The position numbers were made by a program, and so were the translations under genes. 64,000 nucleotides of DNA, from contig MENK01000018.1 in assembly GCA_001768235.1 (NCBI GenBank), forward strand, positions 1 to 64,000, written 5' to 3'. The notes beneath the pieces are model-generated. The model searched no databases and was not told where the DNA came from. It saw only the letters and a program-made list of their open reading frames with translations. Shown in pieces: positions 38,161 to 47,190 of this stretch. Each line of letters starts with the position of its first letter. Positions within the stretch are counted from its first letter, which is position 1. Source of the DNA: Bacteroidetes bacterium GWB2_32_14. Its GTDB lineage: Bacteria > Bacteroidota > Bacteroidia > Bacteroidales > UBA12077.

Positions 38161-39663
38161 TTAATCCCTGTCTTTAACAAAAACGACTAAAATACCGGCT
38201 ATAATCATTGATATCCCGCCAATAATAAGAGCGTAAACAGGATGATTGTTAAATGCAGACTTAACAATAAATCCAAGAATACTTGCTGCAAGTATTTGTG
38301 GTATTACAATAAAAAAATTGAAAATACCCATGTAAACACCCATTTTTTGAGGTGGTAAGGAACCGGTAAGCATTGCATATGGCATTGCAAGAATACTTGC
38401 CCATGCTAAACCAATTCCTACAAATGGAAGTAATAATAAAGTAGGATTCGTAATTAAATATATCGATGCTAAACTGATTCCTCCAACAATTAACGATACT
38501 GAATGTGTGATTTTCCGGTTGGTGATTTTTGCAAAGTATATTAGCCAAAAAGCGAATAATGCAGCAAAACCATTGTAAATGCCAAAACATATTCCTACCC
38601 AGTTTGCACCATCGTTATAAATAGCCGAAGTTGTATCGGATGTGCCATAAACATGACTTGTTACGCCTGCTGTTGTATAAATCCACATGGCAAAAAGTGC
38701 AAACCACGAAAAAAACTGAACTATTGCCAGTTGTTTCATGGTCGATGGCATGGTATTGAAATCGGATATCACGGCTACAAAACCATTCCTGGTTTTCCCT
38801 GATTTTTTTAACCACCCGCTGATTATCTCCAACAACCCAAATAATGATAAACCTAATGAGAAAATATAAACTTCTTTATCAACCTGTATATATTTAAGAA
38901 TAAGTGTAATTACCAGTCCTGCAATAAAAAATATGCTGCCAATTTTAAAATCCCCTTTTGAATTTTTGATATTTTTTTCCTGCTCAGCCTCTTGCTCTTT
39001 TAATATCTCATTATCCTGAAATTCGGCTAATTCTTCAGGAGTATATTCTTTCGTGGAAAAAACAGTCCATAGAACAGATGCAAGAAAAACTGCTCCTCCA
39101 ATATAAAATGATAGCCTCACGGATAATGGAATTTCTCCTTCGGGGGCAGTATTCGCAATATTAAGCCATTTGGTAAACACGTAAGGTAAAAATGAAGCAA
39201 TAATAGCACCTGTTCCTATAAAAAAACTTTGCATACTAAACCCGAGTGTGCGTTGTTTTGAAGGCAGCATGTCGCCAACAAATGCCCTGAAAGGTTCCAT
39301 GGAAATATTGATTGATGCATCCATAATCCATAACATGCCAACTGCAATCCATAAAGCGGGTGAGTTCGGCATAATGAGTAAAGCTATTGATGCCAATAAA
39401 GCCCCGAGCAGAAAGTAAGGCCGCCGCCGCCCCAGCCGTGTCCATGTATTGTCGCTTAAATGCCCGATTATAGGTTGGACTATTAAACCAGTTACAGGAG
39501 CAGCAAGCCAGTAAAGAGCAATTTTACTAACATCTGCATCCAAAGTCTGGAATATCCTGCTTACATTGGCATTCTGTAATGCAAATCCAAATTGAATCCC
39601 AAAAAAGCCAAAGCTCATGTTCCATATTTGCCAGAAACTAAGTGCTTTTTTTTCTTTTTTCAT
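38161..39663 (-). CDS. Maltose/oligosaccharide MFS transporter
   Basis: About 500 residues with roughly twelve transmembrane helices, resembling SLC45/GPH-type sugar carriers (GHLSDNTWTRLGRRRPYFLLGA loop, about residues 66-87). It should import maltose and small maltodextrins across the inner membrane for phosphorolysis. The longest open frame starts at 39753, but MKKEKKALSFWQIWNMSFGFFG at 39663 is the natural start and lies 42 bases downstream of a perfect -7 box. It leads the operon MFS-pgmB-phosphorylase-susA and has a LacI-type operator about 130 bases upstream. Confidence 0.9.
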   Translation of the reverse strand: MKKEKKALSFWQIWNMSFGFFGIQFGFALQNANVSRIFQTLDADVSKIALYWLAAPVTGLIVQPIIGHLSDNTWTRLGRRRPYFLLGALLASIALLIMPNSPALWIAVGMLWIMDASINISMEPFRAFVGDMLPSKQRTLGFSMQSFFIGTGAIIASFLPYVFTKWLNIANTAPEGEIPLSVRLSFYIGGAVFLASVLWTVFSTKEYTPEELAEFQDNEILKEQEAEQEKNIKNSKGDFKIGSIFFIAGLVITLILKYIQVDKEVYIFSLGLSLFGLLEIISGWLKKSGKTRNGFVAVISDFNTMPSTMKQLAIVQFFSWFALFAMWIYTTAGVTSHVYGTSDTTSAIYNDGANWVGICFGIYNGFAALFAFWLIYFAKITNRKITHSVSLIVGGISLASIYLITNPTLLLLPFVGIGLAWASILAMPYAMLTGSLPPQKMGVYMGIFNFFIVIPQILAASILGFIVKSAFNNHPVYALIIGGISMIIAGILVVFVKDRD

Positions 39664-39704
39664 AGTGTGAGGATTAGTTGAAAAGAATAGAATTGAACTT
39701 AAAC

Positions 39705-39712
39705 CAAAGATA
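39705..39712 (-). promoter_or_regulatory. Putative -7 box of the maltose MFS operon
   Basis: On the minus strand, TATCTTTG fully matches TANNTTTG. Its distance to the operator centre is about 84 bases, close to the 87 bases in front of susC. No TTTG -33 element is visible, which fits an activator-dependent promoter (inference). Confidence 0.5.
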
Positions 39713-39788
39713 GTAAAAAATCCAATACGATAATGTATGTTATTAATAAGCAATTAATTACAAACAGGAAAAAATCACCAAAGTGCTA

Positions 39789-39804
39789 TTTCAAACGTTT
39801 GCAA
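39789..39804 (-). promoter_or_regulatory. LacI-type operator upstream of the maltose MFS operon
   Basis: Read on the minus strand this is TTGCAAACGTTTGAAA, identical over 16 bases to the site before susC and in the same orientation to its gene. The core CAAACGTTTG spans 39792-39801. Confidence 0.85.
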
Positions 39805-39818
39805 AAAATGCAGAAATT

Positions 39819-39856
39819 TAAAAAAAAATCCCGTAGTGTTTTTTACTACGGGATTT
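39819..39856 (-). terminator. Intrinsic terminator of the peptide transporter gene
   Basis: A 12-bp stem (AAATCCCGTAGT/ACTACGGGATTT at 39826-39837 and 39845-39856) runs on the minus strand into eight T residues. It ends the POT gene transcript before the maltose operon promoter. Confidence 0.88.
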
Positions 39857-39874
39857 AAGATATTTTATTAAGAA

Positions 39875-41716
39875 TTAACTTGTAGCTTTTTCGAGTCTTT
39901 TCATTATCGAGAATATAAATATGGCAGATAACAAACAACATGTAATGAATATTGCCCACAATTGCCATAAATCTAACTTACCCCAGAAATTACTTCCTAT
40001 AAATAAAAATTTATTTCCAACAGCAGTTGCTAGTAACCAACCACCTTGCATTAATCCCTGGAATCGGGGAGGGGCAACTTTAGAAACAAATGATAATCCC
40101 ATTGGACTCAGGAATAATTCAGCAATTGTTAATATCAAATAACTGCTTATTAACCAATATGGTACTACTCTTGATGAATCTGGTACCGGGTTGAATTTTG
40201 TCGCACCATCAGCATCAATAAATTGTAATTCATGAGGCGAAACTACATTTAACGAAGCAACAAGAATTACCATGAATCCTACTGCCGCGATAATCATACC
40301 TATACCAATTTTTTTAGGAGTTGATGGTTCAAAGTTTTTACTTCGCATCCATGCAAAAGCTCCCATTACAGGAAAGGTAAGAGCAACAATAAACAATGGA
40401 TTAAACGATTGGAATACTTCGGGAGCTATAGCATTTTGTGCCGAATAGGTTGATATAAAATAATAGGTTAATGCGCCTAAACCAATAAACATAGCAGCAC
40501 CAATTAATTTCTCTGATATTTTCTTTCTCGAAAGTAACAAGAAGAATCCGGCTATTGTTCCAATAAATGCAAGTATAGATTCTAGATTAAAGAAAACATT
40601 TGTAAATGAGGCAACAGTTTTCACTGTATAGTCGCGGGCAAAGAATGTAAGTGTTAACCCGTTTTGATGGAAAGACATCCAGAAGAATATCACAACAAAA
40701 AATACCAATATTAATGATGTTACCCGGGGACGCTCTTCTTTAGTTGATATCTGGAAAATCCAGGCAATAAAACCAATAAATAAACCAACAGCTGCACCCA
40801 GAGCGATATCGTTAAATATAAAATAAAAAATAACAGATGTAGTAATAAGTAATCCTGCAGCCAATAAAAGAGCTATTGGACTTGTTGTAGAATTTGCTTT
40901 TGAATTACCATTCTCTGCTTTTGAATCTGATTTTTCAATTTTTTCTGCTTTTGGAAGATATTTGTTAAAAATTACATAAACAAGTAATGAAATAATCATT
41001 GCTCCGGCAGCAATACCGAATGCATAATTATATCCTTTTGCAAAAGCATCAATATATTGTTGAGCAAAAGCGCCTAGGTCGGCAACTGGTGTACCTGAAA
41101 CTTTGTCTGCCAATGTTTGAAAAACGGAAGTGTCTTCTAATGAACCTTTCATATAAGCATGGCACATTGCAGGTAAACTACCATCGTGCTGAAATCCTTG
41201 TGTACCTAAAAACCAGTTACGAACACCTGTAGCTACAAATGGGGCAAAGAATGCACCAACATTTATACCCATATAAAAAATCATGAATGCTGAGTCGCGT
41301 ACACTTGAATATTTTGGATCGTCATATAATTGACCTACTACAGCCTGTAAATTTCCTTTAAATAATCCATTACCTAAGGCTATTGTAAATAATCCTGTTA
41401 AACTTAACCATAGGAATTTACCATCTGCAGCTGTTGGATAAGCCATTAACAGGTAACCTAAAAACATGATGATGATACCAAACAAAATAACTGTTTTATA
41501 TTTTCTTGTACTATCTGCAAGAATACCTCCAATTAGAGCCAGAGCATAAATTCCAAAATAAAACCAGCTATAGTAACCTCCGGCTACTTGTTCTGATAAG
41601 CCATATTTGGCTTGTAAAAATAAAACCAGAATCGCCATCATGGTGTAAAAACCAAACCGTTCTCCCATGTTTGAGAAAAAAGCTACCAGCAATCCTTTCG
41701 GGTGTCCTTTAAGCAT
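39875..41716 (-). CDS. POT-family di/tripeptide transporter
   Basis: A 613-residue proton-coupled oligopeptide transporter (PTR2/POT, MFS superfamily). The N-terminal motif FFSNMGERFGFYTMMAILVLF (about residues 14-34) is the ExxERFxYY signature region, and about 14 helices are visible. FMIFYMGINVGAFFAPF (about 143-159) and a charged cytoplasmic linker (about 255-275) also fit. It has its own promoter and terminator, so it is not part of the adjacent starch locus; it feeds cytoplasmic peptidases such as the downstream PepD. Confidence 0.93.
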   Translation of the reverse strand: MLKGHPKGLLVAFFSNMGERFGFYTMMAILVLFLQAKYGLSEQVAGGYYSWFYFGIYALALIGGILADSTRKYKTVILFGIIIMFLGYLLMAYPTAADGKFLWLSLTGLFTIALGNGLFKGNLQAVVGQLYDDPKYSSVRDSAFMIFYMGINVGAFFAPFVATGVRNWFLGTQGFQHDGSLPAMCHAYMKGSLEDTSVFQTLADKVSGTPVADLGAFAQQYIDAFAKGYNYAFGIAAGAMIISLLVYVIFNKYLPKAEKIEKSDSKAENGNSKANSTTSPIALLLAAGLLITTSVIFYFIFNDIALGAAVGLFIGFIAWIFQISTKEERPRVTSLILVFFVVIFFWMSFHQNGLTLTFFARDYTVKTVASFTNVFFNLESILAFIGTIAGFFLLLSRKKISEKLIGAAMFIGLGALTYYFISTYSAQNAIAPEVFQSFNPLFIVALTFPVMGAFAWMRSKNFEPSTPKKIGIGMIIAAVGFMVILVASLNVVSPHELQFIDADGATKFNPVPDSSRVVPYWLISSYLILTIAELFLSPMGLSFVSKVAPPRFQGLMQGGWLLATAVGNKFLFIGSNFWGKLDLWQLWAIFITCCLLSAIFIFSIMKRLEKATS

Positions 41717-41762
41717 AATTGATTATTTTTAGTTAATATTAGTTTTTAAATGTTAAGATTGA

Positions 41763-41793
41763 CAAATATAAAAATCTTTTTTTTGAGACCAAG
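41763..41793 (-). promoter_or_regulatory. Putative promoter of the POT transporter gene
   Basis: On the minus strand, CTTG at 41793-41790, a 19-base spacer and TATATTTG at 41770-41763 fit the Bacteroidota promoter with one mismatch. It lies about 47 bases upstream of the ATG. Confidence 0.5.
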
Positions 41794-41817
41794 TTTTTAT
41801 ATGAAGGTTTAAGACTT

Positions 41818-41825
41818 TAAATTTG
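41818..41825 (+). promoter_or_regulatory. Putative -7 box for nnr
   Basis: TAAATTTG matches TANNTTTG and lies 20 bases before the ATG, giving a very short leader. No -33 element was seen. Confidence 0.3.
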
Positions 41826-41844
41826 TTTTAAAAAAAACGAAGTT

Positions 41845-43362
41845 ATGAAAATTTTCCGATCAGCCCAAATTCGTGAAATTGATTCATATACAATAATTAA
41901 CGAACCTGTTGAATCTATTGATTTAATGGAGCGTGCCGCGATAGCAGTTACTCTTTGGATAAAAGAAAATATTCAAATCAATAAAAAAATAATTGTATTT
42001 GCCGGGCCAGGGAATAATGGCGGTGATGGCCTTGCTATTGCACGTCAGCTAATTAAATTCGATTACAATACATCTTGTTTTATTTTAAAGGCCTCAGGTA
42101 AACTTTCACCCGATTGTCAGATTAACCTTGACAGGATTAAAGAATTAAAAAATGCGGAAATAACAGAAATTAAATCAGTAAGTGATTTACCTCTAATCAA
42201 TTCTGATGAGGTAATTATTGATGCGCTTTTTGGTACTGGCCTTACAAGGCCGCTCGATGGCCTGGCAAAAGATGTTGTGAAGCATATAAACAACTCAAAT
42301 GCCGGGGTAATTTCTGTTGATATGCCATCCGGTTTATTTGGCGAGAATAATTCAGATAATAATTTTGAATCAGTAATTAGAGCAAATTACACGCTTAGTT
42401 TTCAATTTCCTAAGCTTTCATTTATTTTTCCGGAAAACGAAGACTTTGTTGGTAAATGGATTGTTCTGCCTATTGGCCTTCATCCGGGGATTATTGAAAA
42501 AACAGAAACTCCATTTTGTTATCTTGAGAATGATTTTATTAAAACACGTACCAGGCAAAGGAATAAATTTTCACATAAAGGAGCATTCGGGCATGTTTTT
42601 CTCGTATCGGGCAGTTATGGAAAAATGGGTGCGGCCGTTCTTGCTGCAAAGGCATGTTTAAAAACCGGAAGTGGTTTGGTAACTGTTCATATTCCTAAAT
42701 CAGGCTATACTATTATGCAAACAGCATTACCTGAGGCAATGGTTTCTATCGATCCGTCGGATTCATTTTTTACAGAATTTTTTGTTAATTTAAAGTATTC
42801 TGCAATAGGTATTGGCCCTGGTATTGGAATTAAACCAGATACATTCAGGGCATTTAAAAAATTGTTGAATGAATACAGAAAACCAATGGTTATTGATGCC
42901 GATGCATTGAATATTATTTCAGAAAATAAGGAACTTTTAAAGATAATACCAGAAAATAGTATATTAACACCGCATCCTAAGGAGTTTGAGCGTTTAACAG
43001 AAACCTGGGCAAATGATTATGAAAGATTGCAAAAGCAAATTCAGTTTGCAGTAAATAATAAACTTATTGTTGTATTGAAAGGAGCAAACACCTCTATAGC
43101 CTGCCCTGAAGGCACATGTTATTTTAACTCGACAGGAAACCCCGGAATGGCAACAGCCGGAAGTGGCGATGTACTAACCGGTATTATTCTTTCGTTATTA
43201 GGACAAGGATACGAACCCAAATTAGCAGCTATAATTGGTGTGTATATTCATGGATTGGCAGGAGATATTGCTTGTGAAAAAACAGGAGATGAAGCCCTTA
43301 TTGCTTCTGATATTATTGAAAACCTGGGTAATGCTTTTTTAAAGTTAAAAAACAAGGTTTAA
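41845..43362 (+). CDS. nnr: Bifunctional NAD(P)H-hydrate epimerase/dehydratase
   Basis: Repairs damaged nicotinamide cofactors in the cytoplasm. The N-terminal NnrE-like half (about 1-215) epimerises NAD(P)HX, with FAGPGNNGGDGLAIARQL (about 52-69). The C-terminal NnrD half (about 225-505) dehydrates S-NAD(P)HX using ATP or ADP in the ribokinase-like fold, with GIGPGIG, PHPKEFERLT and NPGMATAGSGDVLTGII (about 432-448). The 505-residue fused form is the common bacterial arrangement. It is transcribed alone, divergent from the POT gene. Confidence 0.95.
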   Translation: MKIFRSAQIREIDSYTIINEPVESIDLMERAAIAVTLWIKENIQINKKIIVFAGPGNNGGDGLAIARQLIKFDYNTSCFILKASGKLSPDCQINLDRIKELKNAEITEIKSVSDLPLINSDEVIIDALFGTGLTRPLDGLAKDVVKHINNSNAGVISVDMPSGLFGENNSDNNFESVIRANYTLSFQFPKLSFIFPENEDFVGKWIVLPIGLHPGIIEKTETPFCYLENDFIKTRTRQRNKFSHKGAFGHVFLVSGSYGKMGAAVLAAKACLKTGSGLVTVHIPKSGYTIMQTALPEAMVSIDPSDSFFTEFFVNLKYSAIGIGPGIGIKPDTFRAFKKLLNEYRKPMVIDADALNIISENKELLKIIPENSILTPHPKEFERLTETWANDYERLQKQIQFAVNNKLIVVLKGANTSIACPEGTCYFNSTGNPGMATAGSGDVLTGIILSLLGQGYEPKLAAIIGVYIHGLAGDIACEKTGDEALIASDIIENLGNAFLKLKNKV

Positions 43363-43417
43363 ATGTTACTTTAAATTCTTACACAGAGATTGTTGAAATA
43401 AATAAAATTACAAAGTT

Positions 43418-43469
43418 GCATGATTAAAAAGCATGATTAAAAAGCATGATTAAAAAGCATGATTAAAAA
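43418..43469. repeat. Four perfect 13-bp tandem repeats
   Basis: The unit GCATGATTAAAAA occurs four times head to tail without a mismatch, followed by one further G. It lies in the 199-base gap between nnr and the DUF4831 gene. No gene spans it. Each unit contains an ATG and a TAA in phase two codons apart (ATGATTAAA gives ATG ATT AAA, so no immediate stop); no coding use is proposed. Confidence 0.92.
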
Positions 43470-43561
43470 GATATACCCTATGACTTTATCGCTATTACTC
43501 TTTTTTCTCTTAATTTTCTCTGTGAAATTCAGTATAGTTTAAATTATATAAATTGAAAGTT

Positions 43562-44710
43562 ATGAATAAAATAAAACTAATTAGTATAGTATTGTCAATT
43601 ACGTTATTGTCGTGCAAATCGACATCAGAAACTAAAACCACTCCATTAAATCAGGTAAATGTTATGCCTGAGAACGGAATTATTTACGCATTGCCGCGAA
43701 CAACATTAACATTTACCGTTGAAGCAACTTTAACCGAAATTTTTCCAAGCCCTTATGCCGAATATGCTGAAAAATACATTGGAATTACGAATGTTCCTTT
43801 CGAAGAAAAAAATCAATGGCAAATCACAGGTATTAAAATTGATACCTATAATGATTTAGATCCTGAACAATATTATGTTTTGGAACCTTCGGGGAAATTT
43901 AATTTTGATTTCCTGAAATTAGTTCAAAATGGATTGATTTTTCCTGTAAATTCAAAATCCGAAAATAAATTACCAAATAACTTTTACAGCGAAACAGACC
44001 CATCCGACAATATTGTTTTTACAGATTTAAGTGTAAAACAATATGTTGGAAAAGAAGATGTAACATATTACAAACGGGTACAACGCGATTCGCTTTTCTC
44101 AAAAGTTCCGGTTGTAAAAAAACAATATGTAGAAAAATCAACTGAAGATAAAGCTGATGAAGCTGCACGTTTTATTTTCATGATTCGGCAAAAACGATTC
44201 GAATTAATTTCAGGAATGGCCGATTTTTATCCCGAAGGAAAATCGCTTGAATTGGCTATAAAAGAATTAAATAAACTTGAAGAAGAATATTTAGCCTTAT
44301 TTATTGGCAAAAAATTTTCAGGTACATACACGTCTGTTTTTGAGTTTACGCCAACTGAATCCGATTTAAATCAACCAACTATTTTGTTCCGTTTTAGCAG
44401 CGATAAAGGTGTTCTCGCGGCTAATGATTTACGAGGAAGGCCATTTATTGTTGAAATGGAGAAAATGAATAAAACCAGGAATCTTTCATTCCAGATAAAC
44501 GATTTGAATAAAGTTGAGAAAGAGTATCGGGATAAGCTTTATTATCGTTTCCCCGACCAGGCAATTATAAAGGTTATTGATGGAAAGAAAACATTTGCAA
44601 CTGCTAAGTTGAATGTTGAACAATTTGGAGTAATTGTTTCAATTCCATCTGTTTTTCTTATGGAAGAAGAAAAATTTATCGAATTTTACAGGGAAGAAGA
44701 AAAGCAATAA
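43562..44710 (+). CDS. DUF4831 family lipoprotein
   Basis: About 382 residues. The signal peptide MNKIKLISIVLSITLLSCKS ends in the lipobox LLSC. The body begins YALPRTTLTFTVEATLTEIFPSP and continues AEKYIGITNVP, matching the DUF4831 pattern of Bacteroidota envelope proteins of unknown function. The open frame extends to a TTG at 43553, but the ATG at 43562 gives the normal signal peptide. The 3' end converges on the thioredoxin-like gene with a 13-base gap. No enzymatic motif was recognised. Confidence 0.85.
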   Translation: MNKIKLISIVLSITLLSCKSTSETKTTPLNQVNVMPENGIIYALPRTTLTFTVEATLTEIFPSPYAEYAEKYIGITNVPFEEKNQWQITGIKIDTYNDLDPEQYYVLEPSGKFNFDFLKLVQNGLIFPVNSKSENKLPNNFYSETDPSDNIVFTDLSVKQYVGKEDVTYYKRVQRDSLFSKVPVVKKQYVEKSTEDKADEAARFIFMIRQKRFELISGMADFYPEGKSLELAIKELNKLEEEYLALFIGKKFSGTYTSVFEFTPTESDLNQPTILFRFSSDKGVLAANDLRGRPFIVEMEKMNKTRNLSFQINDLNKVEKEYRDKLYYRFPDQAIIKVIDGKKTFATAKLNVEQFGVIVSIPSVFLMEEEKFIEFYREEEKQ

Positions 44711-44723
44711 TAAAAACTCAGAT

Positions 44724-45257
44724 TTATTGCGTTTGAATTTCGCTTTTAAACGAATTTTTGAAATTGTCAAAGCTCTGGGTCTTAAATGCATCCATGGCAA
44801 AATATTTCAATATGGGTTCGAGCCCGTCGGGTGCATAATATCCCGGTACAGCTGTTAAAAGCTGGTTGTTTTCGTTCATGTATGCAATTGATGGATACGA
44901 CATTTTACCTTGCAGCAAGGCTATAGCGAGTTGATGAGGTTTGCGGTTTCCACCTTCGTTTATGAATTTTTGTCCTGAAAAATATATCGTATCATTGCTT
45001 TCAGCATTAAAACGAACAGCATAATAATCTTCATTCAAAATTTTTGCAATTACAGGATGTGTAAAAGTTGTTGTTTCCATTTTCTTACACCAACCACACC
45101 AATCGGTATAAACGTCGATAAAAATTTTTTTATGTGTTGTTTTGTTTAGTTCGAGTGCTTCCTCTATACTGTACCATTTTACAGCAGTTTCCTGTGCAAA
45201 TCCTGAGAGAAGGAAAGCTAAAAAAACAATTAGTGTTGTTGTAATACGTTTTATCAT
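44724..45257 (-). CDS. Periplasmic thioredoxin-like protein (CGWC)
   Basis: About 177 residues with a cleavable signal (ending LSGFAQ) and a thioredoxin fold. The active site FIDVYTDWCGWCKKMETTTF contains a CxxC redox pair, and a cis-proline is likely in MSYPSIAYM. It resembles the thioredoxin_7/DUF255 group used in envelope thiol-disulfide exchange or cytochrome assembly. The longest frame starts at 45284; MIKRITTTLIVFLAF at 45257 gives a standard signal peptide. A 342-base gap separates it from the divergent pepD. Confidence 0.88.
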   Translation of the reverse strand: MIKRITTTLIVFLAFLLSGFAQETAVKWYSIEEALELNKTTHKKIFIDVYTDWCGWCKKMETTTFTHPVIAKILNEDYYAVRFNAESNDTIYFSGQKFINEGGNRKPHQLAIALLQGKMSYPSIAYMNENNQLLTAVPGYYAPDGLEPILKYFAMDAFKTQSFDNFKNSFKSEIQTQ

Positions 45258-45599
45258 AAGTATTTTTTTAAACGAAAAATGCAACTATTTAGATATGTTG
45301 TTGAACGCAAAAATACAGTTTTTGTTTTTAAATTTTATTTTTTTAATACAAAATCATGCAAGTAATCCGTTTATACTGGTTAAATAACTGGTATATAAAT
45401 AATACGTTTTGATTAATTGATTTAATACTATTTTTTATTCATATTAAACCTGAAAATCTAAAGATGGCGATTTCCGAGTTGCTCTTTTTTTTCCTAAATT
45501 TGAACTTCAAAAAAAACAATGCGGTTTGGATTAAACAAATCAAATAAAAATAAGTCAATGTAATATTAATTAATAGAAAAAATATCCGGAGGAAAACAC
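45258..45599. other. Intergenic region between divergent genes
   Basis: These 342 bases are very AT-rich and hold no supportable gene. One perfect -7 box, TAAATTTG, lies at 45495-45502 on the plus strand and could start a roughly 90-base leader to pepD. A GGAGG ribosome-binding sequence lies at 45588-45592, 7 bases before the pepD ATG. No strong hairpin or repeat was seen. Confidence 0.5.
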
Positions 45600-47057
45600 A
45601 TGAGTGAAATGCGTAATTTAAATCCAAAAGTGGTTTGGGAAATATTCCAAAACCTGTGCGATATACCACGACCATCAAAACATGAACAAAAAGTTATTGA
45701 TTATGTAAAGAAGTTTGGTGAAAGTCTTGGACTTGAAACAATTGTTGATGAAGTTGGTAATGTAATAATTAAAAAGCCAGCATCAAAAGGCATGGAAGAT
45801 AGAAAAACCGTTGTTCTACAAGGCCATTTAGATATGGTTCCCCAGAAAAACAGCGATATTCAACACGATTTTGAAAAAGATCCTATCCAGGCTTATGTTG
45901 ATGGTGAATGGGTTACTGCAAAGGATACAACCCTGGGAGCCGACAATGGTATTGGTGTTGCAGCTGCAATGGCTGTTTTACAAGATAAAAGTCTGGTACA
46001 TGGCCCAATCGAAGCTCTTTTTACTATCGACGAAGAAACTGGTATGACTGGTGCAGAGAACCTTAAACCAGGGATTTTGAATGGCGACATCATGATTAAC
46101 ATGGATTCGGAAGACGAAGGCGAACTTTATATCGGGTGTGCCGGTGGTGTTGATACTGTTGTTAAATATCATTATAAAGAAGAAAAAACGCCTGCTGATG
46201 TTAAATCATTCAGAATTGACGTGAAAGGTTTAAAAGGAGGACATTCGGGTTTAGATATTAACCTTGGACGTGGAAATGCAAATAAAATATTAAACCGTAT
46301 TTTATACACAGTTAATAAGTCGCTGGATATCCGTTTATCTGATATTGATTCAGGGAGTTTGCGTAATGCAATCCCGCGTGAAGGATTTGCTATTGTTGTT
46401 GTTCCTGTTAATCAGGTTGGCGAATTGAAAAGCTTTATCAATGAGTTGATACCTGTTATTAAAGCCGAATTATCGGTTACCGAACCAGGTTTGGAAATTA
46501 AATATTCCGAGGTTGAAATACCTGCAACTATTATCGACAAGAATACTCAGAATAACCTGATTAAAGGGATTTACGGATGCCCTAACGGAGTTATCCGCAT
46601 GAGCGATGCAATGCCCGGTTTGGTTGAAACATCTACAAACCTGGCTATAGTTAAAAAACATAAAGGATTTATTCAGATTGATTCATTACAACGCAGTTCT
46701 GTCGATTCTGCAAAAGAAGATTTAGCAAACATGATACGTTGTGTCTTCGAACTGGCAGGTGCCGAAGTTGTTCACCAGGGCGCATACCCGGGTTGGAAAC
46801 CAAATATTGATTCGCCAATTCTTAAAACCATGAAAGAAGTTTACAATACCAAATTTGGCAGAGTTCCCGAATTAAAAGCAATACATGCCGGTTTGGAATG
46901 TGGTATTATTGGTGATATTTACCCAAATTTCGATATGATTTCTTTTGGCCCGACTATTCGTTTTCCACATTCTCCCGATGAAAAAGTGAAAATTGATACG
47001 GTTCAGAAATTCTATGATTTCTTACTCGAAACGTTAAAAAATATTCCAAAGAAATAG
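45600..47057 (+). CDS. pepD: Aminoacyl-histidine dipeptidase (PepD/M20)
   Basis: A 485-residue cytoplasmic zinc dipeptidase of the M20 family that hydrolyses Xaa-His and other dipeptides. Metal-site motifs are LQGHLDMVPQ (about 81-90), TTLGADNGIGVA (about 114-125), FTIDEETGMTGA (about 140-151) and the C-terminal FGPTIRFPHSPDEKV. A lid/dimerisation domain is inserted near 200-370. The ATG follows a strong GGAGG Shine-Dalgarno sequence, which is uncommon in this genome. A terminator hairpin follows the stop codon. Confidence 0.95.
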   Translation: MSEMRNLNPKVVWEIFQNLCDIPRPSKHEQKVIDYVKKFGESLGLETIVDEVGNVIIKKPASKGMEDRKTVVLQGHLDMVPQKNSDIQHDFEKDPIQAYVDGEWVTAKDTTLGADNGIGVAAAMAVLQDKSLVHGPIEALFTIDEETGMTGAENLKPGILNGDIMINMDSEDEGELYIGCAGGVDTVVKYHYKEEKTPADVKSFRIDVKGLKGGHSGLDINLGRGNANKILNRILYTVNKSLDIRLSDIDSGSLRNAIPREGFAIVVVPVNQVGELKSFINELIPVIKAELSVTEPGLEIKYSEVEIPATIIDKNTQNNLIKGIYGCPNGVIRMSDAMPGLVETSTNLAIVKKHKGFIQIDSLQRSSVDSAKEDLANMIRCVFELAGAEVVHQGAYPGWKPNIDSPILKTMKEVYNTKFGRVPELKAIHAGLECGIIGDIYPNFDMISFGPTIRFPHSPDEKVKIDTVQKFYDFLLETLKNIPKK

Positions 47058-47080
47058 GGCTTGTTTTCCAGCAAAACGTT

Positions 47081-47116
47081 AATAACCCCGGCTTTTAACC
47101 CGGGGTTATTTTTTAT
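47081..47116 (+). terminator. Intrinsic terminator after pepD
   Basis: An 11-bp stem (AATAACCCCGG/CCGGGGTTATT) with an 8-base loop is followed by a T-run, 24 bases past the pepD stop. Confidence 0.88.
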
Positions 47117-47190
47117 ACCGATTATTGGCATAAAAACTTTACAAACTGTTCAGGAATTCGTAAATTACCTTTTTACTTATATCATAAACC

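Noticed and set aside
43418-43469. CRISPR-like array
   Set aside because: The 13-base units are directly adjacent with no spacers and no cas genes are nearby.
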